Shown here: positions 27,623-36,531 of the stretch, piece by piece
Layout: every line of letters begins with the position of its first letter
How positions within the stretch are numbered: position 1 is the first letter of the stretch
Source of the DNA: JBHELB01 sp041859045
GTDB lineage: Bacteria; Hydrogenedentota; Hydrogenedentia; Hydrogenedentales; SLHB01
Length of the DNA stretch: 64,000 nucleotides
NCBI GenBank assembly: GCA_041859045.1
Contig: JBHELB010000020.1
Coordinates: forward strand, 51,913-115,912
Direction: 5' to 3'
Notes under the pieces: model-generated
The model's input: only the letters and a program-made list of their open reading frames with translations
The model's database searches: none
What the model was told of the DNA's origin: nothing
Made by a program: the position numbers and the translations under genes

Positions 27623-27733
27623 ATACATTAGTTTACACTGCTTCGCAACCGTCGCGTGAGGGGCGGTTTTGGGGGATAAGTCGTGCGGTTGTGAGTGGAT
27701 GGGAGGGACACCGGATAGTATGGAGACGACTAT

Positions 27734-28309
27734 ATGCTGGATGTTCGCGACATTATAGATTCGCGAGAGGCCTCAGAAGTCCTTCAGATTCACGAGGAAA
27801 CGGTTCGCCGATTGGCGCGTGAGGGAAAGCTTCCGGGGTTCAAAGTGGGCGGAGGGTGGCGCTTTAGTCGAGCGGCGCTGCGCGATTGGATGTCCTCTCC
27901 GGGAGTGCGTCCGAGTGCGCCGGTAGTGCTCGTGGTGGATGACGAACCCACTATCCTGCACATTGTGGAGCATGTACTCTCTCAGGCGGGCTATGCCATT
28001 GTGACCGCGACAGAAGGCGAGGAGGCGCTAAGCCTTTTGAACGAGATCATCCCGGGAGTGATCCTGCTCGACCTTCATATGCCTAAGGGTATGAACGGCG
28101 CGGAGACTATCCGAGAACTGCGTCGCACCCATGGCCAGATTCCGGTGATTGTTATGACGGGTCACCCTGACAGCGTCCTGGTGAGCGAAGCGCTGCGTCA
28201 TGGTCCGATAAGTTTGCTTTCCAAGCCTCTGGATTTTGGGCAGCTTCTGACTGCGGTAAAGATGGTGTGCGCTTTACCCGCTGCCGGAACAACAGAGCGC
28301 CCAGGATAG
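27734..28309 (+). CDS. Excisionase-type HTH fused to a C-terminal receiver domain
   Basis: This 191-residue protein joins an N-terminal MerR/excisionase-like helix-turn-helix (HTH_17, residues about 10-53: ...VLQIHEETVRRLAREGKLPGF...) to a receiver domain (about 63-180). The receiver keeps all key residues: acidic D69-D70, acceptor D113, switch T142 and K164. Most response regulators have the order receiver then DNA-binding domain, so this is reversed. It is the first gene before a heme sensor and a hybrid kinase, which may phosphorylate it. It probably acts as a phosphorylation-controlled DNA-binding protein; its targets are unknown. Confidence 0.85.
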   Translation: MLDVRDIIDSREASEVLQIHEETVRRLAREGKLPGFKVGGGWRFSRAALRDWMSSPGVRPSAPVVLVVDDEPTILHIVEHVLSQAGYAIVTATEGEEALSLLNEIIPGVILLDLHMPKGMNGAETIRELRRTHGQIPVIVMTGHPDSVLVSEALRHGPISLLSKPLDFGQLLTAVKMVCALPAAGTTERPG

Positions 28310-28449
28310 ATACGGAGTCCTTTCGTCTGGCGCCTGGTGCGGGAGCCGGGGAAGGAGTTTGCCTTTGCCACGTGCCGCCTGACACGCTCTGCGCGTTATA
28401 CACTGTTGGGGGGACGACGACGGCGCTTGGCTGCACAGGAGAAGTATCG

Positions 28450-30321
28450 ATGGCTCACGAGTCTACGGTAAATCGAGCATTCCGTTCTGGTGACGCCAGT
28501 TCTTCATCCCACTCGAGCACGCCTTCAGACAAAGGCGTATGGTGGAATATCCCTTTCTGGTCGGCGGTATTTTTTTGGACCTTTTTGACGCTGGCTTTGG
28601 GCGGATTTCACTATTACCAGAGCTACTATGTTGCGCTGGCTATGGGGCGCGGCGAGGCGCTGGCCAGTTTCAATAAGGATGTTGCCTTTCGCGCATGGGC
28701 GGCCCGCAAGGGAGGGGTCTATGTGCCCATCTCCGAAGAGACGCCGCCGAACCCGCATCTTGCCAACGTTCCCGAGCGAGATGTCGTTACGCCTTCGGGG
28801 AGAGTGCTTACCCTCGTGAATCCCGCCTATCTGACGCGGCAGGTGGCCACGCTGGCGGAAGAGCTTTATGGGATGCAGAGCCACATTACCAGCCTCAACC
28901 CCATTCGCCCAGGGAATGCGCCCGATGAATGGGAGATTTCGGCGTTGCGCGCGTTTGAGCAAGGGGAGAAGGAAATGCTTTCTCTGACCACTCTAAACGA
29001 TGAGCCGTATGTTCGATTCATGCGCCCGCTTGTGGTTGACGCCTCGTGCCTGAAGTGTCATGAGCAGCAAGGATATAAAGAAGGCGATATCCGCGGAGGA
29101 ATTAGCGAATCCGTGTCCTGGGCGCCATATCAGGCCTCGCTTCTCGCCGAGGTGAGGCAGATGGCCCTTGGCTACGGGGGGATATGGGCGTTTGGGATTC
29201 TGGGGCTGACGCTGGGGCGAAGTCTGTTACATCGACGTTTCGCGGAACGCCGACAGGCCGAAGACGCGCTAGGGGAGAGTGAGGCGCGTTTGCGTGCCTC
29301 CCAGGAGATCGCGCGCCTGGGCTCGTGGGAACTCGATACCGCCACGAACAAACTGGTCTGGTCCGACGAGACGTACCGCATTTTCGGTTTCCGGCCGCAA
29401 GAATTCGAGGTCACCTATGAACGCTTCCTGGAGGCGGTGTACCCGGAGGATCGAGCCGCTGTCGACGCCGCATATTCCATTTCGCTCATCGAGGAGCAGT
29501 CAAGCTACGAGATCGAGCATCGGGTGCTTCAAAAGAATACGGGGGAAATTCGGTATGTGTATGAGAAATGCAATCATGTCCGGGACGTTTCTGGGAGGGT
29601 CATTCGGTCATCGGGGGTAGTGCAGGATATTACCGAGCGCAGACGGATCGAGGACACCCAACTGTTTCTATTGCAGTGCGGTTATTCCGGAGAGGGTTTT
29701 TTCGAGTCGTTGGCACGTTATCTTGGCGAGCAGCTTAGCATGGATTTTGTCTGCATCGATCGCTTGGACGACGGAACGGTGACAGCCCAGACCGTTGCCG
29801 TTTGGTATGAGGGCGCGCTGCAGGAGAATTTTGTGTATTCGCTCAAGGACACCCCGGGGGCCGAGGTCGTTGGAAAAGTGACGCAGTGCTTTCCGTCCAA
29901 CGTGAAGCAGTTATTTCCCAAGGACGAGATACTTCAGAAAATGGAGGCCGAGTGTTATGTGGGTACCACGCTATGGAGCTTCGATGGAAAGCCGATTGGG
30001 TTGATCGCCGTGGCCGGGCGGCAGGTTCTGCTTAATTCAGACATCGTCGAGTCCATTTTGAAGCTGGTGGCGGTGCGCGCGGCAGGTGAGCTGGAACGCA
30101 AACACGCAGAGACCGCCTTGCTCGAGCGAACACACGAATTGGAGCGCTTTAACGAAGCTTTGGTCGGACGCGAGAAGCGGATTATTGAATTGAAAGAGGA
30201 GATCAATGAGCTTTGCGCTCAGTTGGGCCACGAGACGCGCTACTTGCCTGTATGGCTCGAGCCTGTTGACGAAGACACGCAGCCGGGCTCCAAGATGCCC
30301 CCGGCGGGGATGGAGCCTTGA
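28450..30321 (+). CDS. Membrane sensor with DUF3365 heme domain, PAS and GAF, no kinase domain
   Basis: This 623-residue protein has a membrane helix (about residues 34-58), a periplasmic DUF3365 (Tll0287-like) domain with a c-type heme site CLKCH at 200-204, a second helix (about 237-257), a PAS domain (about 280-400), a GAF domain (about 405-560) and a C-terminal coiled coil. No histidine kinase, GGDEF or other output is present. The next gene starts at its stop codon and encodes a hybrid kinase, so the two may form one complex. AGGAG precedes the ATG at 28450; the open frame upstream has no support. It likely senses redox state or a gas ligand. Confidence 0.82.
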   Translation: MAHESTVNRAFRSGDASSSSHSSTPSDKGVWWNIPFWSAVFFWTFLTLALGGFHYYQSYYVALAMGRGEALASFNKDVAFRAWAARKGGVYVPISEETPPNPHLANVPERDVVTPSGRVLTLVNPAYLTRQVATLAEELYGMQSHITSLNPIRPGNAPDEWEISALRAFEQGEKEMLSLTTLNDEPYVRFMRPLVVDASCLKCHEQQGYKEGDIRGGISESVSWAPYQASLLAEVRQMALGYGGIWAFGILGLTLGRSLLHRRFAERRQAEDALGESEARLRASQEIARLGSWELDTATNKLVWSDETYRIFGFRPQEFEVTYERFLEAVYPEDRAAVDAAYSISLIEEQSSYEIEHRVLQKNTGEIRYVYEKCNHVRDVSGRVIRSSGVVQDITERRRIEDTQLFLLQCGYSGEGFFESLARYLGEQLSMDFVCIDRLDDGTVTAQTVAVWYEGALQENFVYSLKDTPGAEVVGKVTQCFPSNVKQLFPKDEILQKMEAECYVGTTLWSFDGKPIGLIAVAGRQVLLNSDIVESILKLVAVRAAGELERKHAETALLERTHELERFNEALVGREKRIIELKEEINELCAQLGHETRYLPVWLEPVDEDTQPGSKMPPAGMEP

Positions 30322-30323
30322 GT

Positions 30324-33300
30324 ATGAGGCGAATCGTGCGAAGCCTTCAGCGTGGGGTGAGAACAATGGGGGGACAGTGCGTGGATTCCCGACGACGAAT
30401 TCCCTACGTTGTATTGTTTGTTCTTTTTGCAGCATCACTCGTTTTTGTGGGAAAGATCTACTGGAATTATTCGAAAAGCGTCTATAACAACGATCTTGCG
30501 CGTCAGATTTCCGCTATTGCCGACCTAAAAGTGCAGCAACTGACTCAGTGGCGATCCGAATGGCGGCATGAGGTGAGCGTACTTTCCAGCGATGAAGGGC
30601 TGGCGACGCTGATGGAGCGTTATCTTGAAACGCCTTCCGACGTGGACGTTCAAGAGGGGCTCCGCGACAAACTAGGCAAGCTTCAGCGGCATCGTCGTGA
30701 CGGACAGTTCTTTCTTCTGGACCTCAATGGCGCACAACGCCTGGCGGAACCCGCGGACGCGGGAACGGTTCCCCCACTCATCGCCCGACGCGTTCCCGAA
30801 GCGCTGCAGTTGAACGAAATCGTCTTTCAAGATCTGTATCGCGACGAAAATACAAGCCGTCCCCTTCTGGGAATAATTGCGCCTGTTTATCACCCCAACA
30901 GCGAACAGCCGCTTGGCGTCATTGTCGCTAGCATCGATCCCGAGATCATTCTGTATCCACTTATCGAGACCTGGCCTGTGCCTTCTGAAACGGCCGAGAC
31001 CTTGCTTGTTCGGGAGGAGCGCGGGGGAGCGCTGTTCCTGAGTCCTCTTCGGTTCAAGCCCGACGCGGCGCTGTCCCTCCGGATTCCGGAAAGCCAAACC
31101 AACGTGTTGGCGGTAAAGGCCGTACAGGGCAAAGAAGGGTTCCACGAGGGAGAGGATTACCGAGGGGCGCATGTGGTGGGAGTGGTGAGGAAAGTTCCCG
31201 ATTCGCCCTGGATGACGGTTAGTCGAATCGATCTTGATGAAGCCTACGCGCCGATAAGAGCCCGTCGTTGGCTCTTGGGGCTGGTACTCTCGCTGCTTTT
31301 CACTGGCGCGGGCGCGATGTTTGCCCTGGCCTGGCGGCAACGAAATGTCCGCTACAAGGTGGAGCGGCTCAAGACCGAAGAGGAACTTCGCGAATCAAAT
31401 CAGGAACTCGAAATTAGAAACCGTCTTGCCCATGTTTTTTTGGCGCACTCCGGGGACGATATTTACTACAAATCGCTCCAGATTTTTCTGGAGGCCACAG
31501 AAAGCAAGCACGGCATCTTTGGGTATTTGGACGAGAACGGCGACTATGTATGCCCGTCCTTAACCGAAGAGGTTTGGGGAAATTGCCGAAAGGATGAAAG
31601 GGGGCGCGTTTTCCCTAAAGAGGCATGGACTGGCGTCTGGGGGAAGGCGCTTCTGGAAAATAAGACGGTTTGTTCGAACAAGATGCTTCAACAGCCGCAA
31701 GGCTATTTCCCCGTTATCAACGCACTTTCCGTTCCCCTCTCGTTTCATGGAAAGGTGATCGGCAATGTGCTTGTCGGTGACAAAAGTACGCCCTACGACG
31801 AGCACGATATTCGGATCTTGGAGGGACTCGCTCTCGAAGTCGCCCCCGTTCTGAACGCGATGCTGCAGCGCGAACGCGAGGAAAAAGAGCGCCAACGGGC
31901 CGAAGCGGAATTGCAGGAGACGGCGCAACGCCTCCAGCTCGCTACGGAGTCGGCGGGGAACGGCATGTGGCACTGGGACATGCTAAGCGACACGCTGGTT
32001 TGGGACGACCGAATGTGCGCGTTGTACGGCGTTCGCCGGGAAGAGTTTGAGGGGAACTACGCGATATGGGAGAAACGGGTTCATCCGGACGACTTGGAGT
32101 TGTTTCAACGAGAAGTCGCCAATGCAAGAGCCAGTGAGCGCCCGCTCTACATGGCGTTTCGCGTGATCCTTCCCAATAACGACATACGCTACATTGAGAC
32201 GCACGCCGTGGTGCAGCGTTCTCGGAATGCACACAGCATGGTTGGGTTGAGCCGGGACATCACGGATCGTAAGCGCATGGACGAGCGCCTTACACAGCAA
32301 AGCGTCGCACTCGTAAATTCCCGCCAGGCGGCGCTCAGTCTTTTGCAGGATACCCAGCTTCAGCAGCAACGGGCGGAGGCCGCGCTCGAGCGCGCCACGG
32401 TGGCGGAACGGGAGGCCAAGGAGCTGGCGGAGTGGGCTCAGGGGTTTCAGACTGCGGGTGAAGAGCTTGCTTCTTGCCTGACGGTGGAGGAGGTGGCCGC
32501 GTTTGCGGCGCGCGCGCCGATGGATTATCTCCAGATGAATCTGGCGTGGGTAGCGGTGCTGGGAGAGGATCTTCTGCCGATTCAGATTTTGAGCGGCATG
32601 CCGGAAAACAAGCAATTGGCCCTCGATGCGCCTTGTGTGCATGAGGCGGGCGAACGCTGCGAGTCCATCATTGTGGAGGATACCTTGAATGGACCTCGGG
32701 TTGGATCTCGCTGCGTGGAGCGGGCCAGAGAGTTTGGTTTTAGAAGTTGCGCTTCATTTCCGATTTCCGCAGGCGGTCGGTGCGTGGCTGTGCTGACGGT
32801 TCGCGATTTGGATTCGGGGCCTGGGTGCCGCTTGGTGCGGATGCAGCCGTTGGTTGAGGTGTTTTGCCGACAAGCGGGGCACGTGTGGCAACGCTGCCGC
32901 GATGAAGAGGAAAAGCACAAGCTCGCGCAGGCCATCGAGGCGTGTCCGGCAACGGTTGTTATTACAGATATCAGCGGCAACATCACCTACGTCAATCCGC
33001 GTTTTACCGAAACGACGGGCTACACGCGGGAAGAAGCCATTGGCGCGAATCCGCGGGTGCTTAAATCGGGGAGTCATCCGCCGGAATTCTACCGCAACAT
33101 GTGGAAGGTGCTGCGCTCCGGGAATGAGTGGCAGGGAGAATTCTGCAACCGCAAGAAAAATGGCGAGCTGTATTGGGAGCATGCCTCCATTTCCTCCGTG
33201 CGCGATTCGCGCGGCGCAACGATGAGCTATATCGCGGTGAAGGAGGACATTACCGAGTCCAAGCGGATGGTGGAGGCGTTGCTTCAGATGAAGGCGGAGG

Positions 33301-34748
33301 CCGATCGGGCCAATCGCGCCAAGAGTTTGTTCCTCGCGAACATGAGCCATGAGATCCGCACGCCGATGACCGCGATCCTCGGGTATTGCCAACTGATGGA
33401 GCGGGACACGCCGTTGACGCCCCAACAGGCGCGGTATCTTCATACGATTAACCACAGTGGTGAACATCTTCTGGGCCTTATCAACGACATCCTGGATATG
33501 TCCAAGATTGAGGCGGGCCGCACCACTCTGAATCCAACGACATTCGACTTGCCTGCCTTGCTGGGCGACATTGAAGCGATGTTTCGGACGCGAACGGACG
33601 CGAAGGGCCTTTTCCTTGAGGTGGAGTATATGGGGCCCATCCCGCGCACTATCCATGCGGACGTCGGCAAAGTGCGGCAGGTGCTCATCAACATCCTGGG
33701 GAACGCAGTCAAGTTCACGGACGAGGGCGGACTGGCTGTCCGCGTTCAGGCGCGCGAGGACGGTGAATGTGTACGCATCGTCATTGAAGTCGAAGACAGT
33801 GGCTGCGGGATTCCTCCTCACGAATTGGAATTGGTATTTGGAGCTTTTGAGCAAGCCCAGAACGCCCAAAACCGCGGCGGTACGGGCTTGGGAATGCCGA
33901 TTAGTCGGCAGTACGCGCGCATGATGGGCGGCGACTTAACGCTCGTGTCGGAGGTAGGGAAAGGGTCCGTGTTTCGATTCGAATTCTCGGCTGCGCGTGG
34001 GAATGAACTGAGCCTCCCGCCTTCGCGCAAGCGCTCCTCCGTTGCGGGCTTGGCCCCAGGGCAAGGCGAATTGCGTATCCTGATTGTGGACGATCGGCGG
34101 GAAAACAGGGACCTGCTGAACGGACTCCTGACGCGTGTCGGTTTCAAGACGCGTGAAGCCCGAGATGGGGAGGAGGCCATTGACGTGTTCGAGGAATGGC
34201 ATCCGCAAGCGGTCTTGATGGATATACGCATGTTCGGAATGGATGGACTCGAGGCCACCCGGCGCATTAAGGCGCTGCCGGAAGGCGCCAAGACCACCGT
34301 GATTATCATCTCCGCGAGCGTAATGGAGGAAGATCGTCGCTCCGCCATGGCGAGCGGCGCCGAAGGGTTTATCCGCAAACCGTTCCGCCAAGAGGAGGTG
34401 TTTGACGAGTTGGAGCAACGCGCCGGGATTTCGTTCGTCTACGAAACCTCGGAGTCCGACGCCGCGCCGGAATCCGCCGGAAAGCGTCTTGCTCCCGAGG
34501 CGCTGAACGCGTTTTCGCGAGAGGTGGTTCGCCGGATGTATGAAGCGGTAAGCACGGCCCGTATCGATGAGTTCTTGCGGCTGCTGAGTATCGAGAGTGA
34601 CCGAGAGCCGGAGCTTGCGCAGACGTTGCAGACACTCGCCGAGAATTTCAACTATGATGCCTTGCTGGCTCTTTTTGCTCAGGGAGCCGAGCAAGAGATT
34701 TTGTCCGCCGGGGGAGGCGACACGCTCGAGATGGAACGTAGTACATAG
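30324..34748 (+). CDS. Hybrid sensor histidine kinase with dCache-like, GAF, PAS, kinase and receiver domains
   Basis: This 1474-residue protein has a membrane helix near residue 28, a long periplasmic sensor (about 50-310), a second helix (about 312-335), a GAF domain (about 360-510), a PAS domain (about 530-650), a second GAF-like domain (about 710-870) and another PAS (about 870-990). Then follow HisKA with H1009 (MSHEIRTP), HATPase_c, and a receiver with acceptor D1300 in LMDIRMFG. A helical tail of about 110 residues follows and lacks an obvious HPt histidine motif. ATG 30324 has GGAG eight bases upstream; TTG 30318 is an alternative. It probably signals to the receivers in the same cluster. 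Confidence 0.85.
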   Translation: MRRIVRSLQRGVRTMGGQCVDSRRRIPYVVLFVLFAASLVFVGKIYWNYSKSVYNNDLARQISAIADLKVQQLTQWRSEWRHEVSVLSSDEGLATLMERYLETPSDVDVQEGLRDKLGKLQRHRRDGQFFLLDLNGAQRLAEPADAGTVPPLIARRVPEALQLNEIVFQDLYRDENTSRPLLGIIAPVYHPNSEQPLGVIVASIDPEIILYPLIETWPVPSETAETLLVREERGGALFLSPLRFKPDAALSLRIPESQTNVLAVKAVQGKEGFHEGEDYRGAHVVGVVRKVPDSPWMTVSRIDLDEAYAPIRARRWLLGLVLSLLFTGAGAMFALAWRQRNVRYKVERLKTEEELRESNQELEIRNRLAHVFLAHSGDDIYYKSLQIFLEATESKHGIFGYLDENGDYVCPSLTEEVWGNCRKDERGRVFPKEAWTGVWGKALLENKTVCSNKMLQQPQGYFPVINALSVPLSFHGKVIGNVLVGDKSTPYDEHDIRILEGLALEVAPVLNAMLQREREEKERQRAEAELQETAQRLQLATESAGNGMWHWDMLSDTLVWDDRMCALYGVRREEFEGNYAIWEKRVHPDDLELFQREVANARASERPLYMAFRVILPNNDIRYIETHAVVQRSRNAHSMVGLSRDITDRKRMDERLTQQSVALVNSRQAALSLLQDTQLQQQRAEAALERATVAEREAKELAEWAQGFQTAGEELASCLTVEEVAAFAARAPMDYLQMNLAWVAVLGEDLLPIQILSGMPENKQLALDAPCVHEAGERCESIIVEDTLNGPRVGSRCVERAREFGFRSCASFPISAGGRCVAVLTVRDLDSGPGCRLVRMQPLVEVFCRQAGHVWQRCRDEEEKHKLAQAIEACPATVVITDISGNITYVNPRFTETTGYTREEAIGANPRVLKSGSHPPEFYRNMWKVLRSGNEWQGEFCNRKKNGELYWEHASISSVRDSRGATMSYIAVKEDITESKRMVEALLQMKAEADRANRAKSLFLANMSHEIRTPMTAILGYCQLMERDTPLTPQQARYLHTINHSGEHLLGLINDILDMSKIEAGRTTLNPTTFDLPALLGDIEAMFRTRTDAKGLFLEVEYMGPIPRTIHADVGKVRQVLINILGNAVKFTDEGGLAVRVQAREDGECVRIVIEVEDSGCGIPPHELELVFGAFEQAQNAQNRGGTGLGMPISRQYARMMGGDLTLVSEVGKGSVFRFEFSAARGNELSLPPSRKRSSVAGLAPGQGELRILIVDDRRENRDLLNGLLTRVGFKTREARDGEEAIDVFEEWHPQAVLMDIRMFGMDGLEATRRIKALPEGAKTTVIIISASVMEEDRRSAMASGAEGFIRKPFRQEEVFDELEQRAGISFVYETSESDAAPESAGKRLAPEALNAFSREVVRRMYEAVSTARIDEFLRLLSIESDREPELAQTLQTLAENFNYDALLALFAQGAEQEILSAGGGDTLEMERST

Positions 34749-34761
34749 GGAGGACGAGAAG

Positions 34762-35154
34762 ATGAAGATGTTGATTGTCGAGGACGATTTTACGCATCGC
34801 GCATTGCTTCAGGAGTGTTTGAAGGAATACGGCCCGGCGCATGTTGCCGTAAACGGGAGCGAAGCGGTGGAGGCCGTGCGTGCCGCCATGGAGGCCGGCG
34901 CCCCCTACGATCTCATTTGTCTCGATATCGAAATGCCGGAACTAAATGGACGAGATGCACTCAAAGAAATCAGGAAAATGGAGGAAGACGCGGGAGTATT
35001 GCTTGGTTCTGGTGCGAAAATCATCATGACCACGGCTTCGCGCGACGGAAAGGACGTTATGGGGTCCTTTCGCGAAGCATGCGACGCCTACCTATGCAAG
35101 CCTGTTGAAAAGGGCGCACTTACCGAGCGTCTTCGAAAATTCGGATTGATTTAG
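34762..35154 (+). CDS. Single-domain response regulator (CheY-like)
   Basis: This 130-residue protein is only a receiver domain, with acidic residues in VEDD, acceptor D55 in CLDIEMPE, a switch Thr in IIMTTAS and Lys in CKPVEKG. It starts 13 bases after the hybrid kinase with an AGGGAGGA site, so it is a likely phosphotransfer partner of that kinase. It lacks an output domain and would act by binding a partner or as a phosphate sink. Confidence 0.88.
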   Translation: MKMLIVEDDFTHRALLQECLKEYGPAHVAVNGSEAVEAVRAAMEAGAPYDLICLDIEMPELNGRDALKEIRKMEEDAGVLLGSGAKIIMTTASRDGKDVMGSFREACDAYLCKPVEKGALTERLRKFGLI

Positions 35155-35234
35155 ATATGCCGGAACGCGATGTATGAGAAAATTGGAATAGGCAAGAAAA
35201 GCCCCATATTTTTGTGCTCGTAAATCCGGCATAT
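35155..35234 (+). other. Long-range stem-loop directly after the receiver gene
   Basis: A perfect 10-bp inverted repeat (ATATGCCGGA / TCCGGCATAT) begins immediately after the stop codon and encloses about 60 bases that include a small GGC/GCC hairpin. A T-rich segment follows. It could be a terminator, a processed 3' element or a structured RNA. Confidence 0.4.
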
Positions 35235-35350
35235 TTCTCTGCTATTTTTGGTTTCAAGCGTGAGGTATTATTGGCAACCGGGTTTATCAGGAGGTTTGGA
35301 GTGGAAAAACCCTTTAAACCTATGGTATCATCCCGTGAGTTCAATGAGCG

Positions 35351-35375
35351 CACTGTGTCTGTCTCGGTCACAGTG
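35351..35375 (+). promoter_or_regulatory. Hairpin in the leader of the receiver-HD-GYP gene
   Basis: A 7-bp perfect stem (CACTGTG / CACAGTG) with an 11-base loop lies 65 bases before the start codon. It may be an operator or leader structure; no known riboswitch motif is evident. Confidence 0.3.
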
Positions 35376-35440
35376 AAGTAGATGAGCTGTGTTGTGCCAC
35401 CGCCTTTTCTTGGCTGGAGAGCTGGTGGAGGGGTGTGACT

Positions 35441-36531
35441 ATGAGCGTGTGTAGTATGCTCGAAAGTATCATGATAGTCGACGACCAGCCTGAGAACCTG
35501 CGGCTCTTAGGCTATATGTTGCGGGACGAGGGCTATGACGTTCGCCCCGTGCCGAACGGGCGTATGGCGTTACGCGCCGCGATGACCGATCCGCCCGATC
35601 TCATCCTGCTCGATATCAACATGCCGGATATGGACGGCTATGAGCTGTGCCAGCGGCTGAAAGAAGATGAGCGGCTTCAAAAGATTCCGGTGTTGTTCAT
35701 CAGCGCAATGAACGCGGTGGACGACAAAGTGCGCGCGTTCAACGCGGGCGGACTGGATTACGTTACCAAACCGTTTCAGTTCAAAGAAGTGAGCGCGCGG
35801 GTCAAGACGCATATCGAACTGCGCCGTCTCCAGAAGGAATTGGAGCGTCACAATCTGCATTTGGCGGATCTCGTTGCCGAGCAGGTCAAAGAGATATCGA
35901 GTTCGCAGATGTCGATGATCTTTGCGTTGTCAAAGCTCTCGGAATCGCGCGACGACGATACCGGCAAGCATATGGAACGTGTTCGCGGTGTGTGCCGGAT
36001 CCTGGCGATGGCGCTTAAGAGGAGCCGTGAGTGCCCGGACGCGGTGGACGACAAATTTGTTGAGAATATTTTTCAGGCAAGTCCGCTTCATGATATTGGC
36101 AAGGTGGGCATCTCGGACACCATCTTGCTCAAGCCGGGCAAGCTGACGCCAGAGGAATTCGGGATTATGAAGACGCACACGGTCATTGGCGCCGATACCC
36201 TCGATGCCGTGAGGGAGAATATCCCAATAACGCATTTGTTAGCATGGGGATTGCGATTGCCCGGTCGCACCATGAGCGTTGGGATGGCTCTGGATATCCG
36301 GATGGACTTCGGGGCGACGATATTCCGCTTGCGGCGCAACTCATGTCGGTGGCGGATGTCTACGATGCGTTGCGTTCGGTCCGCTGTTACAAGCCGGCGT
36401 TTTCCATCGAGAAAAGTCGTGGACTTATCCTGGAGGGGAAAGGGACGCAGTTTTCCCCGCGGGTTATACAAGCGTTCCTCGATGCCGAGGCCGAGATCAT
36501 TGAGCTTTACGACAGGCTGAAGGACGAATGA
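35441..36531 (+). pseudogene. Receiver-HD-GYP phosphodiesterase interrupted by a frameshift
   Basis: The first part encodes a receiver (about residues 8-125) and an HD-GYP start with LHDIGKVGISD. At the CCC run 36223-36225 the reading frame shifts: adding one C would restore ENIPNNAFVSMG and lead into HHERWDGSGYPDG in the other frame, which ends at 36531. Without the shift the protein continues into unrelated sequence to 36520. The second frame's stop overlaps the next gene's start as ATGA, showing it was once, or still is, the real end. The enzyme would degrade cyclic di-GMP. Whether this is a mutation, a sequencing or assembly error, or programmed slippage is open. Confidence 0.8.

Larger units (their letters stand above)
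27410..27733. other. Divergent intergenic region
   Basis: These 324 bases separate the PilZ operon from the signalling run. They contain one promoter for each direction, annotated separately. No gene was found between them. Confidence 0.6.

Noticed and set aside
32754..33869. 371-codon minus-strand open frame
   Set aside because: Antisense to the hybrid kinase; composition is typical of a shadow frame.
35271..35286. Sigma54-like TTGGCA element
   Set aside because: The GC dinucleotide of the -12 element is missing at the required spacing.
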